Assembly: GCA_947629575.1 (NCBI GenBank)
Contig: CANREF010000017.1
Coordinates: 1 to 36,517, forward strand
From: an uncultured Clostridia bacterium
GTDB taxonomy: Bacteria > Bacillota > Clostridia > Christensenellales > Borkfalkiaceae
Direction: 5' to 3'
DNA: 36,517 nucleotides
Shown in pieces: positions 1-6,498 of this stretch (the stretch's first letter is position 1; each line of letters opens with the position of its first letter). The position numbers and the translations under genes were made by a program. Below the pieces are notes generated by a model, which was given only the letters and a program-made list of their open reading frames with translations, was not told the DNA's origin and made no database searches.

Positions 1-615
1 TATCAAATTATTAGACAAATCGCACTTCCATTGGTAAGTTATATTTATGTCGAAAAAGTAGGCTCTGATGCCGCTCCACTTTTTTATTGGAAATTATTTG
101 TTGACTTCGATGCAATTTGGGAAAGACAAAGCCCTCCTTTGGTATTTAGCTATGGGAAACAGAAACAAGAGACGATGCCCAAAGCACCCGAAGCAAAACA
201 AGAAGATAAAATTCGTTATGAGATTAGCAGGGCACGAGAAGGACAAGGAAAATATCGCGAACAGCTTTTAGGACAATATCATTTTTGCCCGTTTACTATG
301 ATTTATGATGAAAGACTTCTTATTGCAAGTCATATTAAGCCATGGGCTGCGTCAAATAACAAAGAAAAAGTAGACCCCTATAATGGGTATATGCTTTCAC
401 CGATGTATGATAAGCTATTTGATAGAGGATTTATTACATTTACAAAAAAACGGCACGTGATTCTTTCCGAGTGCATTTCGCCTGACACATGGAAAAAGAT
501 TGGCTTGAAAAACGATACGTTTATAAAGACATTGCCTATGGACGATAAGCGGATAGAATATCTTACCTTTCATCATCAATCAGTTTTTAAGGGGTCTTAT
601 AATTTTGACGATTAG
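1..615 (+). CDS. HNH endonuclease, 3' part (5' end outside window)
   Basis: The frame is open from base 1 with no stop, so the gene begins upstream of the window. The C-terminal part carries an HNH nuclease core: a Cys pair-like position in QYHFCPFT, the IASHIKPW segment with the catalytic-type His, then NGYMLSP and DKLFDRGFI. This matches the HNH_2-type domain found at the C-terminus of many restriction endonucleases and stand-alone HNH proteins. It probably cuts DNA in a defence or mobile context. The gene is visibly A+T-rich, unlike every other gene here, and lies beside tRNA-Ser(GCU), so acquisition by horizontal transfer is likely. A strong intrinsic terminator follows at 682-715. The partner methyltransferase or other island genes, if any, would lie to the left of the window. 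The family is fairly sure; the biological role is not. Confidence 0.75.
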   Translation, partial: YQIIRQIALPLVSYIYVEKVGSDAAPLFYWKLFVDFDAIWERQSPPLVFSYGKQKQETMPKAPEAKQEDKIRYEISRAREGQGKYREQLLGQYHFCPFTMIYDERLLIASHIKPWAASNNKEKVDPYNGYMLSPMYDKLFDRGFITFTKKRHVILSECISPDTWKKIGLKNDTFIKTLPMDDKRIEYLTFHHQSVFKGSYNFDD

Positions 616-681
616 CGGCTTACTTGTTCAAGACAAGCACATGTCGGGCTCGTCAAGGGACAATTCAAAGTCAAGCAAAAA

Positions 682-715
682 CAGCGGGGGCGGAAAAAAC
701 CCTCGCTGTCTTTTT
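682..715 (+). terminator. Intrinsic terminator after the HNH gene
   Basis: A 9-bp stem pairs 682-690 (CAGCGGGGG) with 700-708 (CCCTCGCTG) with one G-U pair, followed by a T-rich run at 709-715. It lies about 70 bases after the HNH stop codon, on the same strand. Confidence 0.8.
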
Positions 716-731
716 ACAATAAAAATGGGGC

Positions 732-748
732 GCGCAGAAGGCGGGATT
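732..748. other. Direct duplication of the tRNA-Ser 3' end (att-like)
   Basis: Seventeen bases, GCGCAGAAGGCGGGATT, are identical to 907-923, the 3' end of the tRNA-Ser gene (acceptor strand plus part of the T arm). A second partial copy in inverted orientation lies at 859-877 and matches 902-920 over 19 bases. Duplicated tRNA 3' ends are the usual footprint of integrase-mediated insertion into a tRNA gene. No integrase gene is visible, so the attachment-site reading is inference. Confidence 0.4.
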
Positions 749-877
749 TTCTGCGCTTCGCTTGAAAGCGTCGTCGGCGGCGGACCGTGCGGAAAGCAGG
801 AACATTTTCGTTTCCGCCTCCTCGCGCGACCCCGCGACGACCTCGCGTTTTCGAGCGGCCCGCCTTCTGCGCCACGC

Positions 878-903
878 AAAAAGCGCCCCAAAGGGCGCTT
901 CGC
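878..903 (-). terminator. Terminator downstream of tRNA-Ser
   Basis: Reading the minus strand, an 8-bp stem AAGCGCCC / GGGCGCTT (893-900 with 881-888) encloses a 4-base loop and is followed by a short T run. It sits directly after the CCA end of the tRNA. It is embedded in a larger inverted repeat, 859-877 with 902-920. Confidence 0.65.
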
Positions 904-904
904 G

Positions 905-996
905 TGGCGCAGAAGGCGGGATTCGAACCCGCGCTACCTTTCTCAGATACTACTCCCTTAGCAGGGGAGCCCCTTGAGCCACTTGGGTACTTCTGC
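905..996 (-). tRNA. tRNA-Ser (anticodon GCU)
   Basis: On the minus strand the sequence folds as a class II tRNA. The acceptor stem is GCAGAAG paired with CTTCTGC, there is a D arm with AAGTGGCTCAA, and the anticodon stem CTCCC/GGGAG has loop CTGCTAA giving anticodon GCT. A long variable arm typical of tRNA-Ser follows, then a T arm GCGGG-TTCGAAT-CCCGC, discriminator G and an encoded CCA. It decodes AGC/AGU. Confidence 0.96.
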
Positions 997-1001
997 ATAT
1001 C

Positions 1002-1167
1002 TTTCGCGGAAAATCTTTTGTTATCACAAAATCTTTTCCGCGAGGAAATTAACTTGTTTGTCTTAACCTTCTTTTCCTCGCGTTCGTTTCAAAGGACAAT
1101 AAGGCAAAAGTAATTGCCAAATTGGGTCGCCTACGGCGGAAGTGAATTCCGCCTAAGGCAAGTGATT
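1002..1167 (+). repeat. Three-hairpin modular element, copy 1
   Basis: Hairpin 1 pairs GCGGAAAA (1006-1013) with TTTTCCGC (1034-1041) and is followed by GAGG. After a ~55-base linker, AAG precedes hairpin 2 (GGCAA, loop AAGTAA, TTGCC; 1103-1118). The block AAATTGGG then leads into hairpin 3 (GGCGGAA / TTCCGCC) and the end GGCAAGTGATT. A diverged tandem copy follows at once, and a near-identical one lies at 32274-32441. Confidence 0.75.
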
Positions 1168-1173
1168 TCATGG

Positions 1174-1339
1174 TTTTCGAAAAATCTTTTGCTATCGCAA
1201 AATCTTTTTCGCGAGGAAATTAACTTGTTTGTCTTAACTTACTTGTCCTCTTGTTCGTTTCATCGGGCAATAAGGCGCAAGTAAGCGCCAAATTGGGTCG
1301 CGCAGCGCAAAAGCGTGGTTTTGCTCGCGCAAGTGATTG
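1174..1339 (+). repeat. Three-hairpin modular element, copy 2
   Basis: Same order of blocks as copy 1 with changed but still paired stems. The hairpin 1 outer stem is CGAAAAA / TTTTTCG. Hairpin 2 is GGCGC / GCGCC with the same AAGTAA loop (1274-1289). Hairpin 3 is replaced by another palindrome, GCAAAA / TTTTGC, that also occurs at 22566-22592 and inverted at 27107-27132. The stem substitutions are compensatory. Confidence 0.75.
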
Positions 1340-1445
1340 GCGAGGGGATTTCCTTGTACGCATATCATCATACCATAATCTTTGGGAATTGTCAAAGTAT
1401 ATTTCCCCACAAAATAAAAAATTTTTCGGGAAATTTGCGGGATCG

Positions 1446-1475
1446 GTTGCTCAGAAAGCCGATCTGTGATAAAAT
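1446..1475 (+). promoter_or_regulatory. Candidate promoter of ppa
   Basis: TTGCTC at 1446-1451 and TAAAAT at 1470-1475 are separated by 18 bases. The -10 box lies 22 bases before the ppa start codon and just upstream of its ribosome binding site. Moderate match to the housekeeping sigma-factor consensus. Confidence 0.45.
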
Positions 1476-1497
1476 AGAGAAAATATGGAGGCATTTC

Positions 1498-2028
1498 ATG
1501 AACATCTGGCACGACATTTCCAAAGAACGCATCACCGAAAAATCCTTTGAAGCGCTCATTGAGATCCCCAAGGGCTGTAAGGCAAAGTATGAATTGGACA
1601 AGGAGACGGGGCTTTTGAAGCTCGACCGCGTTCTCTTCACTTCCACCGTCTATCCCTCCAACTACGGGTTTATCCCGCGCACGCTTGCCGAGGACGGCGA
1701 CCCCTTGGACGTGCTCGTGCTCTCGGGCGAGGTCATCTATCCCATGACCCTCGTCAACTGCTATCCCATCGGGGTCATCAAGATGATCGACGGCGGTTCT
1801 CTCGACGAAAAGATCATCGCGATCCCGCACAGAGATCCCGCCTATAACGACTATTACGACATCAAGGAACTGCCCAAGCACATCTTCGATGAGATGATGC
1901 ACTTCTTTGAAGTCTATAAATCGCTCGAGCACAAGAAGACGACCGTCAAGGAGATCGCCCACCGCGACGAGGCGGTCGAAGTCATCCGCAAGTGCATCCG
2001 CATGTACGAGGAAAAGTTCGGGAAATAG
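1498..2028 (+). CDS. ppa: Inorganic pyrophosphatase (family I)
   Basis: A soluble, Mg2+-dependent enzyme of 176 aa that hydrolyses pyrophosphate to two phosphates in the cytoplasm, pulling biosynthetic reactions forward. The protein carries the family I signature DGDPLDVLVL with the three metal-binding Asp at about residues 66, 68 and 71. Upstream conserved stretches are EIPKGCKAKYE and YPSNYGFIP. Length is normal for a bacterial family I enzyme. The ATG at 1498 is chosen because TGGAGG lies 6 bases upstream and homology starts there; the open frame extends further upstream only through the repeat. Ten bases separate the stop from the nicotinamidase start, so the two are probably co-transcribed. 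Confidence 0.95.
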   Translation: MNIWHDISKERITEKSFEALIEIPKGCKAKYELDKETGLLKLDRVLFTSTVYPSNYGFIPRTLAEDGDPLDVLVLSGEVIYPMTLVNCYPIGVIKMIDGGSLDEKIIAIPHRDPAYNDYYDIKELPKHIFDEMMHFFEVYKSLEHKKTTVKEIAHRDEAVEVIRKCIRMYEEKFGK

Positions 2029-2038
2029 GGGGACGTAT

Positions 2039-2539
2039 ATGAAAAAATTGCTCGTTGTCATCGATATGCAGCGCGATTTTGTGAGCGGTGCGCTTGGGAC
2101 AAAGGAGGCCGAGGCGATCGTGCCCCGCGTCAAAGAGCTCGTGGAGGGGGCGGAAGAAGTCGTGTATACCGCCGATACCCACGGCGAAAACTACCTTAAA
2201 ACGCGGGAGGGGAAACTTCTGCCCGTTCCCCATTGCATCAAGGGCACGGCGGGTTGGGAGATCCTGCCCGAATTGTACACACGGGGTGCAAAAATTTTCA
2301 AAAAGCCCACCTTCGGCAGCCTCGCTCTCGCGCAATACATCAGGGACGGCGGCTATGACGATGTGACGTTTTGCGGCGTGTGCACGGACATTTGCGTGGT
2401 GAGCAATGCCCTTCTTGTCAAGGCGGGACTTCCCGAAGCGGAGATCCGCGTGATCGCTTCCGCCTGTGCGGGCGTGACGCCCGAAAAGCACCTCGCCGCT
2501 CTCGAAACGATGAGAAGCTGTCAAATTTCAGTGGAATAA
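2039..2539 (+). CDS. pncA: Nicotinamidase / isochorismatase-family cysteine hydrolase
   Basis: Probably deamidates nicotinamide to nicotinate for NAD salvage. The 166-aa protein has the cysteine-hydrolase triad: Asp9 in VVIDMQRDF, Lys68 in HCIKGTAGW, and Cys119 in GVCTDICV, followed by the helix SNALLVKAGLPEA. The DTHGENY and HC segments resemble the metal-binding region of bacterial nicotinamidases rather than isochorismatases. The start is set by GGGGGA just upstream, overlapping the ppa stop region. The next gap (2540-2699) holds palindromic repeats. The family is secure; the substrate is inferred from motif similarity. Confidence 0.85.
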   Translation: MKKLLVVIDMQRDFVSGALGTKEAEAIVPRVKELVEGAEEVVYTADTHGENYLKTREGKLLPVPHCIKGTAGWEILPELYTRGAKIFKKPTFGSLALAQYIRDGGYDDVTFCGVCTDICVVSNALLVKAGLPEAEIRVIASACAGVTPEKHLAALETMRSCQISVE

Positions 2540-2564
2540 CAGACAAGACACGGACTTTGTGCTT

Positions 2565-2670
2565 GGCTCCTCCTCAGGAGGAGCTGTCACGAAGTGACTG
2601 AGGTGGTGAAAAAATTCAAAAGCGCGGCACCACCCCCCTTCCCCCCCTCCTAAGGAGGGGGCAGAACACC
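2565..2670. repeat. SD/anti-SD palindrome repeats between pncA and ybaK
   Basis: A palindrome CTCCTCCTCAGGAGGAG is followed by the small hairpin GTCAC-GAA-GTGAC and then TGAGGTGGTG (2565-2608). After a short gap comes the partner motif CACCACCCCCC and palindrome CCCCTCCTAAGGAGGGG (2631-2662). GGTGGTG and CACCAC can pair, so the unit may fold as one structure. Related copies occur at 5801, 32776 and 34801-34970. Confidence 0.7.
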
Positions 2671-2699
2671 ACGCGAGCTACTCCCCAAGGAGAATAATT

Positions 2700-3164
2700 A
2701 TGGAAAAGACAAATGCCATGCGCATTCTCGAACGGGCAAAGATCCCCTATACGGTGCATGAATACGCGGGCGGTGCGCTCTCTGGAACGGAGGTCGCGCG
2801 CGTGCTCGGCGAAGACCCGAAGCGGACCTTCAAGACGCTCGTTACCGTCGGTTCGCCGCGGAAGTATTATGTGTTTGTCATTCCCGTAGAGGCGGAGCTC
2901 GACCTCAAAAAAGCGGCGAAGGCGGCGGGGGAGAAATCGGTTGCCATGCTTCCGCAGAAGGAGCTCTTTCCGCTCACGGGATATGTGCACGGCGGCTGTT
3001 CGCCGCTCGGCATGAAAAAAGAATTCCCCACGTTCTTTCACGAGACCGCCGAAGGGCAGACGATCCTCTTCAGCGGCGGCAGGGTGGGAGTGCAGGTGGA
3101 AGTCGCATTTTCCGAAGTGCGTCATGCAATTTCCGTGACGCTTGCCGACTTGATACGAGATTAA
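2700..3164 (+). CDS. ybaK: Cys-tRNA(Pro)/YbaK-type deacylase
   Basis: A trans-editing enzyme of the YbaK/ProX superfamily (154 aa). Members hydrolyse mischarged aminoacyl-tRNAs such as Cys-tRNA(Pro). Family features include the N-terminal MEKTNAMRILERAKIPYTV, the conserved Lys in RTFKTLV, the stretch VIPVEAELDLKKAAKA, and the C-terminal core SPLGMKKEFPTF. The ATG at 2700 follows AAGGAG by 9 bases. It is a single-gene unit between a repeat-filled gap and a 20-bp inverted-repeat terminator shared with spoIIE, which converges on it. Confidence 0.9.
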   Translation: MEKTNAMRILERAKIPYTVHEYAGGALSGTEVARVLGEDPKRTFKTLVTVGSPRKYYVFVIPVEAELDLKKAAKAAGEKSVAMLPQKELFPLTGYVHGGCSPLGMKKEFPTFFHETAEGQTILFSGGRVGVQVEVAFSEVRHAISVTLADLIRD

Positions 3165-3170
3165 AAGGAT

Positions 3171-3213
3171 AAAACGAGCGCCGCCGCGGCAAAGCCGCGG
3201 CGGCGCTCGTTTT
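3171..3213. terminator. Bidirectional terminator between ybaK and spoIIE
   Basis: Perfect 20-base arms, 3171-3190 and 3194-3213, with a 3-base loop AAA. The ends read AAAA on the left and TTTT on the right, so it can terminate both the plus-strand ybaK transcript and the minus-strand spoIIE transcript. Confidence 0.88.
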
Positions 3214-3243
3214 CATGACGTGAAAAACGCATTTTCGGTCGTT

Positions 3244-5529
3244 TTATGCGCTCTTCATGAGTTTTACGGTGAGAACGGTCATGTCGTCTTCGGCAGTGCC
3301 GTGGTAGTGTTCTAGCGCCGTCTTCAGCACTTCCTCCGCGAGAGACTGGGGATTGATGGGGCGAAGCGCGCTCAGATAGGAGAACAGCTCCGAGGTAGAG
3401 CCGAAGGCGGAAGTCACGCCGTCGCTCATGAAGAGCATAAAGTCGTTTTCTCCCATTTTGGCGCGCATGGTCGCGGGATGAAGGGCCTCGAGCATCCCCA
3501 TGGGGAGCGATTCCCCCTCGAGCACTCTCAGTTCCTCCGCCGAGAGGATGAATCCGATCGGCGAGCCGATCTTCACAATGTCCGCGTCTCCCGTGTCGAG
3601 GCTGACGGCTGCGAGGTCGAGGCAGGAGAACGTCTCCTCCGGGGAGTAGGCGATGAGCCTGTTCACGGTAGAGAGCACGGTCTCGGAGGGCATCTTTGCC
3701 TTATAAAAACTTTCGAGCAGGGAGAGCGTTCTGTCCGAGACATCCCGCGCGTTTTCGCCGCTCCCCATGCCGTCCGAGAGGGCGATGAGGAAGCGCCGTT
3801 CGTCGATCCGCAGGATGGAATAGGCGTCTCCGCAGGCGGTCTCGCCCTGTTTCGGACAGGTCGCGATCCCGAACGCCGCATCGAAAGTGGGTCTGCGCTT
3901 GAGGATATAACAGGCGCGGCCTGCGGTGAGAGGGATCTTTTCGGAGAGGGAAAGGGGAACATTCAGAGCCCTTCCCGCCACGGCGCACACTTTTTTGGCG
4001 TCCACGCCGGGTGTGAGCGTCATGCTCACCGTGAGCGATTCCCCCTCGCCGTAAACGAAAATTTCCGAACTCACGATGCCCGCTTCGGCGAGGGCGCGCG
4101 AAAGGGCGGTCTCGCCCTCGGAGAAGGAGTATTCCTCGCTCTGTTCGAGGGCAATATCCTTGAGGATCTCGCTCACGCCGTGCGCCTGTTCGGCGAGCAG
4201 ACGGCGGCCTTCCCGCGCGGTCTGAAGTTCGCGCTCCGTCGTGCGGAAGGTCGCCAAAAGTTTATTGCAGGCAAACAGCAGCCCCGCCGCATTCCCGCAG
4301 TGCGCGCCGATGCTCTCGGGAAGATCGACGAGACTGACCTGCCCTTTGGCGTATCCGACGGACACGAGCTTTTTCATCCCTTCGTATACATTGTTCTTTT
4401 CGCACTTTGCCCGACCTGCGCAGTCATGGCAGAGGGTATCTTTGAGCTTTTCCGCAAGACGGGCATGGGGATCTTCTTCGGGGATCGCCTCGGTGAACGC
4501 GCCCTCGATCTCGCGGAAGAGGGAGGAGACCTCGTACAGTCTTTCCCCCACGGCGCGGCGGTTTCGGTTGACCGCAACGCGCGGCAGGGCATGTTCGCGG
4601 TAGAAAAGAAGACTTCTCTTTGCCGTGGCGTACAGCTTTTCGGGAAGGATCGAAGCGGCCGCCGCGGCGATCACGCAGGGAAGGAGAGCGAGGATGATCT
4701 GCCCCGCGCTTCCGAAATAGACCCCTTCAAAAAATTGCGCAAAGAGATAGCAGAGGGTAAAGGCGAGCGTGGAGGCGTATTTCCCGTACGCGGCGAGGAG
4801 CAGGGCGGCGGAGGCGTAGATCTCGAAGAGGGCGAGGGGGATGATGTTCCCGCGTGAGAAGCAGAGGGGCACGGAGAGCACGAGCGCAAAGGGAAGGGCG
4901 ATGGGGCTCTTCAGAAGGACGGTGCCGATGAGCAGTGCGGTGAGGGCGAGACAGGAAAAGGCGGTCTCGCCGAGGGCGTTGCGGACGCCGAGCCCGAGCA
5001 CCAACCAGAGGAGCAGAAGTTCGCAGAGCTGTCCCGAAGAGAGCCTGCAGCGGAACACGCGGTGGAGAAGGGAGTGCAATCCTCCCTCGGCAAAGGCGGA
5101 GAGCAAGAAAAAGAAGACGGAGAAGACGAGCTTTTGCAGAAAGGGCGAAAAGGGGAAGAGCGCATAGCCCGTGTGGGGGAAGAGAAAGAGGAAGGGGAGC
5201 TGGGCTACGGCAAGGTAAATGAGGCGTTCGAGCCGCAGAGTGCGCTTATAGCGGCGGTAGAGGGTAAAGACGGTGAGCAGAAGGACCGCCTGTATCGCCG
5301 CGGAAAGGGAGGCATATACGCTGAGGGAGACCGCAGAGGCAACGAGGAATTCCGCGCTTAAGATGAGCGGATCGAAGCCGCAGCAGAGCGCGGCATAATA
5401 GAGGGGAAAGGAGAAGGGCTCGCGCTGCGGCAGGGCAAAGTTCATCAATACCATGCAGACGAGCGTGATGAGATATTTCGCCGCCGCTTTGAGGGTGGGA
5501 CGCGGAAGGGAAATTTTTTTGAGTTTCAT
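3244..5529 (-). CDS. spoIIE: Stage II sporulation protein E (PP2C phosphatase)
   Basis: A membrane phosphatase that dephosphorylates SpoIIAA to release sigma-F in the forespore and also acts at the polar septum. The 761-aa protein starts with a block of about ten hydrophobic helices (roughly residues 10-300). A central cytoplasmic region with a CxxC-containing segment (DTLCHDCAGRAKC) follows, and a C-terminal PP2C domain. Metal-binding motifs of that domain are visible: GDAYSI, LSDGMGSGENA, MSDGVTSAFG and DDMTVLTV. The ATG at 5529 is preferred over an in-frame GTG at 5535 because GAGG sits 5 bases before the ATG and would be overlapped by the GTG start. A -10 box TATAAT lies upstream. It stands alone, without the tilS/hpt/ftsH neighbours common in Clostridia. 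Confidence 0.95.
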   Translation of the reverse strand: MKLKKISLPRPTLKAAAKYLITLVCMVLMNFALPQREPFSFPLYYAALCCGFDPLILSAEFLVASAVSLSVYASLSAAIQAVLLLTVFTLYRRYKRTLRLERLIYLAVAQLPFLFLFPHTGYALFPFSPFLQKLVFSVFFFLLSAFAEGGLHSLLHRVFRCRLSSGQLCELLLLWLVLGLGVRNALGETAFSCLALTALLIGTVLLKSPIALPFALVLSVPLCFSRGNIIPLALFEIYASAALLLAAYGKYASTLAFTLCYLFAQFFEGVYFGSAGQIILALLPCVIAAAAASILPEKLYATAKRSLLFYREHALPRVAVNRNRRAVGERLYEVSSLFREIEGAFTEAIPEEDPHARLAEKLKDTLCHDCAGRAKCEKNNVYEGMKKLVSVGYAKGQVSLVDLPESIGAHCGNAAGLLFACNKLLATFRTTERELQTAREGRRLLAEQAHGVSEILKDIALEQSEEYSFSEGETALSRALAEAGIVSSEIFVYGEGESLTVSMTLTPGVDAKKVCAVAGRALNVPLSLSEKIPLTAGRACYILKRRPTFDAAFGIATCPKQGETACGDAYSILRIDERRFLIALSDGMGSGENARDVSDRTLSLLESFYKAKMPSETVLSTVNRLIAYSPEETFSCLDLAAVSLDTGDADIVKIGSPIGFILSAEELRVLEGESLPMGMLEALHPATMRAKMGENDFMLFMSDGVTSAFGSTSELFSYLSALRPINPQSLAEEVLKTALEHYHGTAEDDMTVLTVKLMKSA

Positions 5530-5553
5530 ACGCACCTCAAATGTTTTTTCCTC

Positions 5554-5559
5554 ATTATA
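5554..5559 (-). promoter_or_regulatory. -10 box upstream of spoIIE
   Basis: TATAAT on the minus strand lies 24 bases before the spoIIE start codon. No good -35 box is seen at normal spacing, as expected for an activator-dependent (for example Spo0A-controlled) promoter, but no clear Spo0A box was recognised. Confidence 0.4.
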
Positions 5560-5639
5560 AAAGAAATTTATGGGCGTATGCAGGGAAAATTCCGCCGATA
5601 TTGCCGAATCGGCACGTTTTGGAATGAGATCTCGCCCTT

Positions 5640-6005
5640 ACGTCATGTTGACCCCACCCTCACGTCATGTTGAGCGCAGCCGAAACATGACGTCACCCGT
5701 TCGACTACGCTACTTCGTCGCTACCGCTCCTCGTGCCGCGCTTAGAGAATAAGAACAGCGCGCGGGGCAGGGTGAAATATCGCGCGGGGCAGCGAGACCT
5801 CAGCTCCTCCTTAGGAGGAGCTGTCACGAAGTGACTGAGGTGGTGAATTATCAGAAGCCAAGGACACCACCCCCATACCCGTTTTGGCGGCAGGGACCGC
5901 CAAAACCCCGTCGCGCTTTTACAGCGCTCCTGTCGCGGCGTCCCTCACAGCCCGCAGGGCTGTTGAGGAGAACGACGCCGCTCCACCCCTAAGGAGGGGG
6001 CAAAG
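5640..6005. repeat. Repeat-filled gap upstream of spoIIE
   Basis: No gene is seen here. ACGTCATGTTGA-type units lie at 5640-5700. An SD/anti-SD palindrome with the GTCAC-GAA-GTGAC hairpin and TGAGGTGGTG lies at 5801-5846. The partner CACCACCCCC begins near 5868. Between it and its usual CCCCTAAGGAGGGGG end (5986-6001) is an extra ~105-base hairpin-rich stretch. That stretch contains GTTTTGGCGG / CCGCCAAAAC (5881-5906) and CAGCCC / GGGCTG, and looks like an insertion into the repeat. Confidence 0.6.
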
Positions 6006-6042
6006 GCGTGCTTGGCCCGCGCGTTTTTTGCACGCAAAAAAA

Positions 6043-6067
6043 TCCCTCCGTACGGCGTACGAAGGGA
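6043..6067 (-). terminator. Terminator of the structured RNA
   Basis: On the minus strand, TCCCTTCGTAC (6057-6067) pairs with GTACGGAGGGA (6043-6053), loop of 3, followed by seven T (6036-6042). The single non-Watson-Crick pair is G-U only when read on the minus strand, which supports that direction. Confidence 0.88.
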
Positions 6068-6173
6068 CATTTTTTGATTCAGTTGTTTCGGGCGCTGTCT
6101 ATTGTCATTCGACGCTTCCCGGGAGTATACCCATGCGGCTCAGCCTGCTGCCGCGAAACATCTTACGGTCGAA

Positions 6174-6206
6174 TTATTGTTCAGCCCCGTTCAAAAAATG
6201 GTACAT
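6174..6206 (-). CDS. Putative 10-codon ORF inside the structured RNA
   Basis: ATG at 6206 lies 8 bases after a full AGGAGG, the best-spaced ribosome binding site in this region. It opens a reading frame for MYHFLNGAEQ, ending in TAA. It may be a real micropeptide or leader, or a structural coincidence. The AGGAGG lies within the segment enclosed by the GGTACA / TGTACC stem, so access could depend on folding. Confidence 0.3.
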   Translation of the reverse strand: MYHFLNGAEQ

Positions 6207-6427
6207 TGGCGTGTCCTCCTTTTAGTTGAGTTTCAACCAATACATCTTCATACCGTTGTACCTCCCGATATGAATTCCGAGACCTTGCCGACCTTATTCG
6301 GTCTCCCTGCGATAGGCTTTTCTGCCCCTCATCTTGGGGTTCTTCCGACTAACTTATCCTGTCCATCGGAGTGGTCTCCTTGCAAGAAAATAACACTTCT
6401 TGGTAGCTATTTTCTTTTTCTGATTTC

Positions 6428-6455
6428 ATTATAGCACGAATTTTTTATTTGTCAA
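6428..6455 (-). promoter_or_regulatory. Consensus promoter of the structured RNA
   Basis: On the minus strand TTGACA (6450-6455) and TATAAT (6428-6433) are separated by 16 bases. Both boxes match the housekeeping consensus exactly. The start point should be near 6421. This is the strongest promoter in the window and implies a highly expressed RNA. Confidence 0.9.
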
Positions 6456-6498
6456 TAGGTTTCGGAAAAATTTTTTATGGAAAATTTTTGCGCTCCGA

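Larger units (their letters stand above)
6036..6421 (-). ncRNA. Structured non-coding RNA, family not identified (~385 nt)
   Basis: The transcript unit is defined by a consensus promoter just upstream and an intrinsic terminator at 6036-6067. The interior has many stems. A 5' hairpin is AAGAAAATA / TATTTTCTT. Others are CCCC / GGGG, GAGACC / GGTCTC, a long-range GGTACA / TGTACC enclosing GGTTGA / TCAACT, ATTCGAC / GTCGAAT enclosing GCGGC / GCCGC, and GGGGCTG paired near the 3' end with CAGCGCCC. I could not match it to tmRNA, RNase P RNA, SRP RNA or 6S RNA. A raiA-type or other large clostridial RNA cannot be excluded from memory. It contains a 10-codon ORF with an ideal ribosome binding site. 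It lies between spoIIE and the ger operon and is transcribed in their direction. Confidence 0.75.

Noticed and set aside
859..877. Second, degenerate tRNA gene
   Set aside because: Only the acceptor/T-arm strand is copied, in inverted orientation; no D or anticodon arm is present.
1002..1339. Insertion sequence remnants
   Set aside because: No transposase fragment in any frame; the units are short and hairpin-based, so they are described as structured repeats instead.
3478..4857. 459-codon plus-strand ORF
   Set aside because: Antisense shadow of spoIIE; low-complexity charged product without motifs.
6036..6421. RNase P RNA, tmRNA, SRP RNA or 6S RNA
   Set aside because: The conserved cores I know (GAGGAAAGTCC of RNase P, the tRNA-like ends of tmRNA, the CAGG...GGAAGCAGC loop of SRP RNA) are not present.
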